From Pandoraea sp. PE-S2T-3 (lineage in GTDB: Bacteria; Pseudomonadota; Gammaproteobacteria; Burkholderiales; Burkholderiaceae), in contig NZ_NGUQ01000035.1 of assembly GCF_002179965.1 (NCBI RefSeq), positions 372,001-436,000 of the forward strand: a stretch of 64,000 bases of DNA, given 5' to 3'. Positions 53,601 to 59,954 of the stretch are shown one piece after another (the first letter of the stretch is position 1; every line of letters begins with the position of its first letter). Both the position numbers and the translations under genes were made by a program. A model generated the notes under the pieces. That model made no database searches. It was not told where the DNA came from and was given only the letters and a program-made list of their open reading frames with translations.

Positions 53601-54123
53601 GGCCCCAGAGCATGATCACGTCCGCTTGTGCATAGTCGGCCGTCGGCATGCCGCAACCGAATGTGAAGGCGTGCGCGAAGTCTTTGTGCCAGTTGCAGAT
53701 TTCTGTCGCGTAGACGGTGTTCGGGCTGCCGAAGACCCGGATGAAGCGCTCGATCCAGTCGATGCTGTCGGACAAGGGCGTTCCGCTCGGGGTCGTCACG
53801 CCGAAGGCCACGGCATGCGCCCCGCTTTCGCGGCGGATGTCGCCGAGCCGCGTTGCGATCTCGGTCAGGGCTTCGTCCCACGAGATGCGCTGCCAGCCGG
53901 GATCGTCTGCCTCTTTGGGCGCAGTCCGGCGCAACGGTGTCGTCAGCCGGTCGGGGTGATGCACGAGCTCAGGCGCAGCCTTCCCCTTGCGACACATGGC
54001 AGCGCCGTTCGGATGCGAGGGATCGGGTTCGACTGCAATCAGTGCATCGTTTTCCACCCGATTGAGCGTGCCGCAGCGAGATCTGCACAGCGTGCAGAAC
54101 CCGGGCTTGACCTCCTGAACCAT
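50650..54123 (-). CDS. Fused molybdopterin oxidoreductase/flavin reductase/2Fe-2S ferredoxin
   Basis: 1157-residue three-part enzyme. Residues 1-60 hold a [4Fe-4S] site (Cys10, Cys13, Cys17, Cys44: FCTLCRSRCG to MCRKGK). Residues 60-770 are a bis-MGD molybdopterin oxidoreductase of the formate dehydrogenase/nitrate reductase type, with ATEICNWHKD (Cys143 a likely Mo ligand) and the dinucleotide-binding end LGSTKNGYYCHSQHRGLASL. About 830-1060 is an FNR-like reductase (RAYSLTG for FAD, GGIGITPFLCYLES for NAD(P)). The end is a plant-type [2Fe-2S] ferredoxin (Cys1111, Cys1116, Cys1119, Cys1145). No Tat signal, so cytoplasmic. It could run from NAD(P)H to the Mo site in one chain. Confidence 0.88.
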   Translation of the reverse strand: MVQEVKPGFCTLCRSRCGTLNRVENDALIAVEPDPSHPNGAAMCRKGKAAPELVHHPDRLTTPLRRTAPKEADDPGWQRISWDEALTEIATRLGDIRRESGAHAVAFGVTTPSGTPLSDSIDWIERFIRVFGSPNTVYATEICNWHKDFAHAFTFGCGMPTADYAQADVIMLWGHNPTSTWLSQANAIGRGRVRGAKLLVVDPRKTPLAADADAWLPVRPGTDAALALGLARRLIDTGRYDETFVRRWTNAPLLVRNDNGRFLRMSDLNTTSAAGASPDAFVIWDETAGAPRAYDTTHALSRDAANRAALRGEFILSANDGSHISCRPAFDHLCEGLADYDPATVSELCGVSPEQLDAAADLFTGAQRVAYHAWSGVAQHANATQIERAIAVVYALTGSFDRRGGNRVMTRQPVNAVSQHDLLSPEQQAKALGIDERPLGPPARGWVTARDTYRAILDGDPYRVRALFCFGTNVLASQADYEMAREALEALEFHVHCDLFETPSARYADILLPVNTPWEREGLRAGFEIDDRADALIQLRQRMVSPRGESRSDNDIVFDLAVRLGMGDAFFGGSLEAGWNYQLAPTGLDVQTLRAHPEGISRPQPQYERKYARTEAGSVRGFATETRRVELYSERLLRHGYPPVPVHVAARATTEDDTTHFPLVLGSTKNGYYCHSQHRGLASLRMRAPDPVVHLHPSLAAQKQLAAGDWVRVTTPVGVARFRAAFDEGLAADVVLAEYGWWQACDSVGRRGFTMAGEQSSNYNALATAQDIDPISGSSPLRSLRCDISRDAASDPAHRPWQGMARFRIAGLTPAADGVRAIEFEPLDEVGLPDYLAGQHVTVRVPIPGHAQPRTRAYSLTGPANERERRGYRIAVRHQQGRTREGEAFEGTVSSWLNTGARVGDVIELGAPSGRFVLPLQTRQPVVCFAGGIGITPFLCYLESLAEQAERAEQATVPPPEVWLHYANRNGATHAFQARLAALALRLPGIHIVNYYDAPRDADVLGRDYATTERLSAAVVTDDLIARRARFYLCGPEPMMAAVMDGLAARGVPAFDMFKEAFRSPSAPRVDADAAWPVTFARSGREAVWTPSHGSLLSFAESLGLTLPSGCRVGQCESCAVRVLSGEVDHMSDVALDEPGMCLACQAVPREAIVIDA

Positions 54124-54141
54124 GTCCCGTCCGTCTCTATA

Positions 54142-54155
54142 GGAATCGATATTCC
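54142..54155. promoter_or_regulatory. LysR-type operator between the Mo enzyme and LysR genes
   Basis: The 14-bp palindrome GGAAT-CGAT-ATTCC lies 18 bp upstream of the Mo-enzyme start and 66 bp upstream of lysR, where a LysR recall or activation site is expected. A TATACT at 54196-54201 may be the lysR -10. Confidence 0.5.
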
Positions 54156-54221
54156 GATGCTATACAGCGGCCTTTTTTATTACTAATATAAAAAATATAC
54201 TTTGCAATATTGATTTTTTAA

Positions 54222-55148
54222 ATGAAGCCAACCCTTCGTCAGATCGAATATTTCGTGGCTGTTGCCGAGACTGGGCAGGTGATGCGGGCTGCCGAACGGT
54301 GCAGTGCGTCGCAGTCGTCGCTGACGATTGCTTTGCAGAATTTGGAAGTGATCGTGGGGGCGCAGTTGTTCGTCCGGCATGCGAAGGGGTTGCGGCCGAC
54401 CGAGGCAGGAGAACGGTTTCTACGGCACGCGTATCGCATTCTGAACGCCACCGACGATGCCCTTCACGAAGCGCGCACCTTGCCCGACGATGCTGGCGGG
54501 CGCCTGCGGCTTGCGGTCACTGAGACGATTTCGGCGTATTTATTGCCATCGGTGGCGAGCATGTTGTCCAAGCGGTTTCCGAATGTCGAACTCACATTGA
54601 TCGAAGGCGACCGCGAAGCGGTGGAAGCGGCAGTGCTCGCAGGCGACATCGATCTGGCACTGCTGCTGGTGTCCAATGTGGTGGCCGATGGGCTGGTCTT
54701 GCAGACCATGTTGCGCTCCACGCGCCGGCTTTGGACGAGCCCCGGGCACCCGTTGCTCGACAAGGCGAGCGTCACGCTCGATGACGTGCGCGGTCAGCGG
54801 TTTTTACTGCTGGATATGGACGAACACGTGCAGACGGTCGAGCGCTATTGGCATGCGGCGCATGTCGAACCGGTGGTGCATTTCCGCACGCGGTCTATCG
54901 AGTCGATTCGCAGTCTGGTGGCACAGGGCTATGGCGTGTCGATCCTGTCGGATCTGGTTTATCGCCCGTGGTCCATCGATGGCGGACGAATCTTGCGGCG
55001 GGATCTGAGCACGAGCGTGCCGTCGATGGATGTGGGACTGGTGTGGGCGAAACGCCGTCCGCCCGAGGGCTTAACCGAACGTATCGTCAGCGCGCTGCGC
55101 TCACTCATCCGCGAAATCAATGATCGCGGGCATATGGGGGTGGAGTGA
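54222..55148 (+). CDS. LysR-family transcriptional regulator
   Basis: 308-residue regulator. The N-terminal winged helix reads RQIEYFVAVAETGQVMRAAE, CSASQSSLTIALQNLEVIVG and AQLFVRHAKGLRPTEAG; the rest is the PBP2-like effector domain (LRLAVTETISAYLLPSVASM, LLVSNVVADGLVL, VAQGYGVSILSDLVYRPW). It is divergent from the Mo enzyme/cyclodeaminase genes and is their likely regulator. The leader is strongly AT-rich compared with the coding sequence. Confidence 0.93.
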   Translation: MKPTLRQIEYFVAVAETGQVMRAAERCSASQSSLTIALQNLEVIVGAQLFVRHAKGLRPTEAGERFLRHAYRILNATDDALHEARTLPDDAGGRLRLAVTETISAYLLPSVASMLSKRFPNVELTLIEGDREAVEAAVLAGDIDLALLLVSNVVADGLVLQTMLRSTRRLWTSPGHPLLDKASVTLDDVRGQRFLLLDMDEHVQTVERYWHAAHVEPVVHFRTRSIESIRSLVAQGYGVSILSDLVYRPWSIDGGRILRRDLSTSVPSMDVGLVWAKRRPPEGLTERIVSALRSLIREINDRGHMGVE

Positions 55149-55331
55149 TGGACGCGGATGGCAACTCACTCGGCCGAAGCGTCGTTGCCGCTGATACGCT
55201 TTATGTGCTTTTGTGCGTGCCGGGGATGGCAAGGATGCGATTTGAGGGATAACTGGTGAGCGGCCGCTTTCCCCAGATATTCTTGAACGGAATCGCCGCG
55301 TGGTTTCGCGCACTGTGCGGGATGTAAACGA

Positions 55332-55589
55332 TCACGCCTCGTCGATCATCATCGCCTTGTATTTCTTCTCCAGTCGGTCAAGCATGTCGGTTGCCGGCTG
55401 ACCACGCCCGGCGTCTGAGTCGTCAATTGCCCGGTCGACCGCCGCGTCCAACGCCGCAAGCAGCGACGCCTGATTTTGAATGAGCCTCACGCCGTCGCGC
55501 AGAACCTCACACGTCGAGCTTTGACGGCCCTTCTCGACAAGTTCGGTGAGATCGGGCTCGAGCAGGCGACCTAATTTAACGCTGATCAT
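55332..55589 (-). CDS. ParD-like antitoxin
   Basis: 85-residue protein with a ribbon-helix-helix N-terminus (MISVKLGRLLEPDLTELVEKG) and the ParD-type continuation SSTCEVLRDGVRLIQNQASL. The C-terminal part is acidic/helical and would bind a RelE/ParE toxin. In this family the toxin follows directly; here only 183 bp separate it from the lysR stop and no ParE-like frame is seen. The ATG at 55589 has a weak GGA upstream. A longer frame to 55769 is rejected. Confidence 0.75.
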   Translation of the reverse strand: MISVKLGRLLEPDLTELVEKGRQSSTCEVLRDGVRLIQNQASLLAALDAAVDRAIDDSDAGRGQPATDMLDRLEKKYKAMMIDEA

Positions 55590-55791
55590 CAATTTTTCCA
55601 GGGCGTCGAAATTGCTTGGGGTTGTAGTAGGTCGTGGCTCGATCAAAGCGTCGAAGTTTCTTACTTCCGGTGGCCCGAGAAGAACGAAACCATCTGTCCT
55701 GGCCCATCGTCTTTCTGTTCCTCCACGCCAATATCGTGGCGAGAACAGTGAGTGCGCTGACTGATACAACCGCCACTGCGATCCAAATCAT
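55576..55791 (-). CDS. Possible small single-pass membrane protein
   Basis: 71-residue frame starting MIWIAVAVVSVSALTVLATI, a hydrophobic helix followed by a positive, Arg-rich tail (AWRNRKTMGQ). The ATG has GGAG six bases upstream. Its end overlaps the ParD start by 14 bp. It may be a real small protein or a degraded remnant; no family is recognised. Confidence 0.35.
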   Translation of the reverse strand: MIWIAVAVVSVSALTVLATILAWRNRKTMGQDRWFRSSRATGSKKLRRFDRATTYYNPKQFRRPGKIDDQR

Positions 55792-56307
55792 CTAGAGCTC
55801 CAAAGCGCTGAGACGGGGGCTGTCTTTGCCTTTTATTACGCGTCCGTTCGACCAGGAACTGAGTTTAGAGCGCGATTCCCCGTTTCGGCGCGAGGTCGGC
55901 AGCGAAGAACAACCTTCGGGGATGATCAGTAGAGGTGAATCGACCGCCGCGTGGGCGCTCAGCGCCTTTGTCGCATGGCGCGAGCCAAGCACAGCACATC
56001 GAAAAACTCGGAAGATAGCCAGTTAGCGACAGCAAAACAGGGCACACAACGAGTCAGATTGCGTTGTCAGGCGTTAGGCGTCGAACGAATGATGACTTTG
56101 ACCTACCGGGAGAACATGCAGGACAGGCCATCCGAAGCGCTATTTCGGCGCTCTGTGCCGTCGCTTGGGGAAGGTAATGCGCTTACATGCAAAGAGGCAT
56201 GTAAGCGTTCAAGGCCGGCGCCTTGGCAGAATGGTGGTGGATGCAGGATGGCGATATCCGGGGGACCGGTGCCGATGACGATTTGTCGTAGTGCTCGCAC
56301 AAAAACA
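55792..56307. other. Gene-free region before tRNA-Pro
   Basis: 516 bp without a supported gene. It contains a perfect 11-bp hairpin CGCTTACATGC / GCATGTAAGCG with six-base loop AAAGAG at 56180-56207, which has no T-run and looks more like a protein or phage-recombination site than a terminator. The region may be a remnant of a lost insert together with the orphan antitoxin. Confidence 0.5.
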
Positions 56308-56340
56308 AAAGGGGTTAGCCGAAGCTAACCCCTTCACCTT
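56308..56340 (-). terminator. tRNA-Pro terminator
   Basis: The stem AAGGGGTTAGC / GCTAACCCCTT has a four-base loop and is followed on the minus strand by TTTGTTTTTG, just downstream of tRNA-Pro. Confidence 0.85.
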
Positions 56341-56349
56341 CAATCCTGC

Positions 56350-56426
56350 TGGTCGGAGCGATAGGATTCGAACCTACGACCCTCTGATCCCAAATCAGAT
56401 GCGCTACCAGGCTGCGCTACGCTCCG
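56350..56426 (-). tRNA. tRNA-Pro (UGG anticodon)
   Basis: 77 bases on the minus strand from CGGAGCG to CCA. The acceptor stem is CGGAGCG/CGCTCCG, the anticodon stem CTGAT...ATCAG with loop TTTGGGA (anticodon TGG, plus-strand 56390-56392) and the T arm GTAGG-TTCGAAT-CCTAT. It is preceded by the divergent sixA region. Confidence 0.96.
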
Positions 56427-56617
56427 ACGAAGAGGGCGAATTGTAGAGGGTTCTCGGCGCTGCGTCAAATAGACGCGCCAATTCTGCAAGAATTCTTGCC
56501 GATGGCTGGCACAATGGCCATGCACTCGCTTGCGATTACGCAGTTGCCGCACCCCGCAAAAGTCTCGCCGACGGTCACGCCGCCGCCACGAAAACCCATC
56601 ATAGTGGGAGGTTCAAC

Positions 56618-57112
56618 ATGCTCGAACCCGTGTCGATGAACCTGATTCTCTGGCGTCACGCCGACGCCGAAAACCTGCCCGCCACCCTCGCCCTCAGCGC
56701 GCAAGCCGATCTGGCCCGCGAACTCACCGACCGCGGCCGCAAACAAGCCGAAAAAGCCGCCCTGTGGCTGCGCGCCCGCCTCCCCGAAGACACCATCATC
56801 CTGTCCAGCCCCGCCGTACGCGCCGTTCAGACCGCGCACGCCCTCACCCCCAGCCCCCGCATCGTGCGTGATCTCGCCCCCGGTGCAAACGCCATGACCC
56901 TGCTCGGCGCCATCGACTGGCCCGGCACTGCCCAGAACGTCGTCATCGTCGGCCACCAACCCGCCCTCGGCCAACTCGCCAGCCTGCTCATCAGCGGCCA
57001 GGAAGCCTACTGGACCATCAAGAAAGCCGGCATCTGGTGGCTCGCCTCGCGTCGCCGCGAAGACGAAAGTCAGGTCGTCGTGCGCGCTGTCATCAATCCC
57101 GATTTACTTTGA
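56618..57112 (+). CDS. sixA: Phosphohistidine phosphatase, SixA type
   Basis: 164-residue histidine phosphatase. LWRHADAE is the RHG/RHA catalytic motif, TDRGRKQAEKAALWL follows, and VIVGHQPALGQLAS has the second catalytic His. SixA dephosphorylates histidine-phosphotransfer domains. The ATG at 56618 has GGAGG six bases upstream; an internal ATG (MNLILWRHAD) is possible. It is a single gene. Confidence 0.88.
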   Translation: MLEPVSMNLILWRHADAENLPATLALSAQADLARELTDRGRKQAEKAALWLRARLPEDTIILSSPAVRAVQTAHALTPSPRIVRDLAPGANAMTLLGAIDWPGTAQNVVIVGHQPALGQLASLLISGQEAYWTIKKAGIWWLASRRREDESQVVVRAVINPDLL

Positions 57113-57243
57113 TTCCCAATTCACGCGAAAGCCCCGGAAAGCCAATGAAATGGCGCCTTTCGGGCATTTTCCTTAGGGCCTGCCGCGTGAATTTCCGAGT
57201 TTTGTCATAGAATTGTCGCCTCCCGTTCACGGAATCGACATTG

Positions 57244-58125
57244 ATGCTTTTTAAAGTACGTCGCAACGCGACCGTCACAAAAAGGGCCTTTATGCGCGAC
57301 CTGCCGAACCCCACCATGCCGCTCTCTTCGCTGACCCCCACGTCGCGGAGGCGTCTTCCTCGTCCTGAAACGCCTGTCAAACCGAATCTGGCTGTGGCGT
57401 GGGCACGCGACGAAAGCGAGCTTCGTGAAGCCCAACGCCTGAGATATCAGGTCTTCGCCGAAGAAATGGGCGCATCGGTCAAAGGCCCGGCAGGCCTGGA
57501 CGTCGACGAATACGACCAATACTGCGATCACCTGCTCGTTCGCGATCAGGATTCGCTCAAGGTTGTCGGCACCTACCGCGTATTGCCCCCCGACCAGGCC
57601 AAGCGCCTCGGCCGTCTATACTCCGAGAGCGAATTCGACCTCTCTCGCCTCGACCATCTGCGCCCCAAGATGCTCGAGACCGGCCGCTCGTGCGTGCACC
57701 CCGACTACCGCAACGGCGCCGTCATCATGGCCCTCTGGAGCGGCCTGGCGGAGTACATGGTGCGTAATGGCCTGGAAACCATGCTCGGCTGCGCCAGCGT
57801 GCCCATGGCCGACGGTGGTCACTACGCCGCCAGCCTCTATCGCAAGTTGCAAGACAGCGAAAGCGCCATGGCGCCCGCCGAGTACCACGCCGTGCCGCGT
57901 ATCGCCCTGCCGATCAACGAACTCCAATCGGGCCTCGACGTCGAGCCGCCCGCACTCGTCAAGGGCTACCTGCGCCTCGGCGCCCGCATCTGCGGTGCCC
58001 CGGCCTGGGACCCCGATTTCAATACCGCCGACTTCCTGACGATGTTCCGCCTGTCCGACATGAACCCGCGCTACGCGCGACACTTCCTCGGACCGGAACT
58101 GCTCAGCAAACTCCAAAACGCCTGA
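57244..58125 (+). CDS. OlsB/hemolysin-like GNAT N-acyltransferase
   Basis: 293-residue protein of the acyl-ACP-dependent N-acyltransferase group, of which OlsB makes lyso-ornithine lipid. LAVAWARDESELREAQRLRY and QVFAEEMGA are the N-terminal block; DQYCDHLLVRD, VVGTYRVLPPDQA, GRSCVHPDYRNGAVIMALW and MLGCASVPM follow the OlsB order. The N-terminal 50 residues are basic and Pro-rich and of uncertain start; ATG 57244 and ATG 57292 are both possible. If OlsB-like it would make membrane ornithine lipid, often important under low phosphate, which fits the phoBR block 5 kb away (position only). Confidence 0.8.
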   Translation: MLFKVRRNATVTKRAFMRDLPNPTMPLSSLTPTSRRRLPRPETPVKPNLAVAWARDESELREAQRLRYQVFAEEMGASVKGPAGLDVDEYDQYCDHLLVRDQDSLKVVGTYRVLPPDQAKRLGRLYSESEFDLSRLDHLRPKMLETGRSCVHPDYRNGAVIMALWSGLAEYMVRNGLETMLGCASVPMADGGHYAASLYRKLQDSESAMAPAEYHAVPRIALPINELQSGLDVEPPALVKGYLRLGARICGAPAWDPDFNTADFLTMFRLSDMNPRYARHFLGPELLSKLQNA

Positions 58126-58173
58126 TACAGGCCACGTCCTCCCCCCAACCGATTCAGTTCGCGTCAAAAGGAC

Positions 58174-58205
58174 AAAAAAAGCCCGGCAAATTGCCGGGCT
58201 TTTTC
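58174..58205 (+). terminator. Bidirectional terminator between the acyltransferase and ppx genes
   Basis: The stem AAGCCCGGCAA / TTGCCGGGCTT is flanked by A7 and T5, so it can end both the rightward acyltransferase transcript and the leftward ppx transcript. Confidence 0.88.
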
Positions 58206-58281
58206 ATGTCTGCAACACCAAGTCGATTTGTCGGATCAGCGGCGCCGTGAGGAAACCGGCAAGCGCGCGAAAATGCAGCGT

Positions 58282-59802
58282 TCAGGCGTAAACCACCTTG
58301 TAGCGCTGACCAATCTTTTCCCACTCCTGCGCCTCACGCTGCAAGCTGTAATCGGTCAGCGGGTTCGCGTCGATCCACGTGCGCGGCACGGTCACCTCAA
58401 AGCCGTCGTCAAGACGATTCACCTCGATGCTCTCGGGCAGCGCGTCGATGCGGCGGCGACAAAACAATACGGCCAATCGCAGGCAGAACAGCAATTGCCA
58501 GTCGACCTGCTGCGCCTGCGACGCCAGCTTGCCCAGCTTGCCGACGTGCCCCAGCAACAACTCCGCCAGACGCGCCTGATCGGGACGCGAGAAGCCGGGC
58601 ATGTCCGCATTGCTGCCGATGTAGGCCGAATGCTTGTGATAAGCGCTGTGCGAGATCGACAGCCCCATTTCGTGCAGCGACGATGCCCAGCCGAGCAGCG
58701 CTTCATCCTCTTCGCGACCGTCGTCGGCATCCGCTTCGTCGCCAGCCACCGGTAATTGCCGATACAACGCGATTGCCAGACGCCCGACGCGCTCGGTCTG
58801 CGCACGATCCACGCCGTAGCGGCGCACAAACTGCTCGACCGTCACCGCGCGCATGTCCTGATGCTGCGTACGGCCCAGCAAGTCGTACATCACGCCCAGA
58901 CGCAGCGCAGCGTCGGTCGTCTCCATATGATCGACTTCAAGCTCGTTGAACACCGACAGCATGATCGACAGGCCGCCCGGCAACACCGGAATGCGATCCT
59001 GCTTCAAGCCGGCCAGCTTCAGACGATTAGCGTTCTCAGCCTTGATGAGCGCCCGTTTGAGCCGCTCCAGACCACCGCGCGTGAGGCCATGCACCCCGCC
59101 GTCGTTGAAGCCGTTGGCCTCCAGCAATTCGGCCAGCGCACGGGCCGTGCCCGATGAGCCGATCGCCTGTGACCACCCGGCCTCGCGAAACGCCGACGAA
59201 ATGATCTGGATTTCACGACGCGCCGCCAGCTCGGCCTGCTTCATCGCATAGTCGTCGACGTTGCCGCTGGGAAAGAACAAACGGCTATGACTCACACAGC
59301 CGATGTACAGACTCTCCATGATCAACGGTTCGTAATCCTGACCGATAATGAATTCCGTCGAACCGCCACCGATATCCACGACGAGCCGATTTCCCGGACA
59401 AGTCGGCACCGAATGCGCTGCGCCGGCATAAATCAGCCGCGCCTCTTCGCGTCCGGCAATCACTTCGATGGGAAACCCGAGCGCGCGCTGCGCTTCACCG
59501 AGGAAATCCTGCGCGTTCTTCGCCACGCGCAACGTGTTGGTCGCGACCGCGCGCACCTGATCGGGATGAAAACCCCGCAGCCGCTCGCCAAAGCGCTTGA
59601 GCACGTCCCAGCCGCGTTGCTGCGACGGGTGATCGAGATACTTTTCCGCGTTCAGGCCAGCGGCAAGCCTCACCGGTTCGCGCAGCGCATCCACCTGGTA
59701 GATCTGCGTGCCTGCGGAGGTTTCCTCCACCCGGCCGATGATCAGGCGAAAACTGTTCGAGCCGAGATCGACGGCCGCTAATAAAGGCGAAGGGGTACTC
59801 AT
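58282..59802 (-). CDS. ppx: Exopolyphosphatase (Ppx/GppA family)
   Basis: 506-residue ASKHA phosphatase that removes phosphate from polyphosphate or (p)ppGpp. LLAAVDLGSNSFRLIIGRVE is the first phosphate motif, AVATNTLRVAKNA follows, VVDIGGGSTEFIIGQD is the second phosphate motif, and the C-terminal HD-type part has the helical region seen in Ppx. It is divergent from ppk with two Pho-box-like sites between, so synthesis and breakdown of polyphosphate share one regulatory region. Confidence 0.95.
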   Translation of the reverse strand: MSTPSPLLAAVDLGSNSFRLIIGRVEETSAGTQIYQVDALREPVRLAAGLNAEKYLDHPSQQRGWDVLKRFGERLRGFHPDQVRAVATNTLRVAKNAQDFLGEAQRALGFPIEVIAGREEARLIYAGAAHSVPTCPGNRLVVDIGGGSTEFIIGQDYEPLIMESLYIGCVSHSRLFFPSGNVDDYAMKQAELAARREIQIISSAFREAGWSQAIGSSGTARALAELLEANGFNDGGVHGLTRGGLERLKRALIKAENANRLKLAGLKQDRIPVLPGGLSIMLSVFNELEVDHMETTDAALRLGVMYDLLGRTQHQDMRAVTVEQFVRRYGVDRAQTERVGRLAIALYRQLPVAGDEADADDGREEDEALLGWASSLHEMGLSISHSAYHKHSAYIGSNADMPGFSRPDQARLAELLLGHVGKLGKLASQAQQVDWQLLFCLRLAVLFCRRRIDALPESIEVNRLDDGFEVTVPRTWIDANPLTDYSLQREAQEWEKIGQRYKVVYA

Positions 59803-59905
59803 GTGGGGGTGCGCCTGGGCGATGAGTGTCGAAATACGCTTTGTTGCACACGAAAAGCGTGACGCGCACTCGACAGATAAATGACGAATACGTTACAAAG
59901 TGAAT

Positions 59906-59947
59906 ATGACACGTCGTTGACAAATGTGAATGTCATATAACTGTAAC
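59906..59947. promoter_or_regulatory. Two Pho-box-like sites between ppx and ppk
   Basis: On the plus strand ATGTCATATAACTGTAAC (59930-59947) matches the 7-4-7 Pho-box layout (CTGTCAT-AWAW-CTGTCAC) and sits upstream of ppk. On the minus strand TTGTCAACGACGTGTCAT (59923-59906) has the same 7-4-7 layout but a GC-richer centre and faces ppx. PhoB encoded 4 kb away would be the binder. Confidence 0.7.
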
Positions 59948-59954
59948 AATACGG

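Noticed and set aside
55101-55313. Possible ParE toxin frame after the ParD-like gene
   Set aside because: The translated sequence (MRETTRRFRSRISGESGRSP) has none of the ParE motifs and overlaps the end of lysR.
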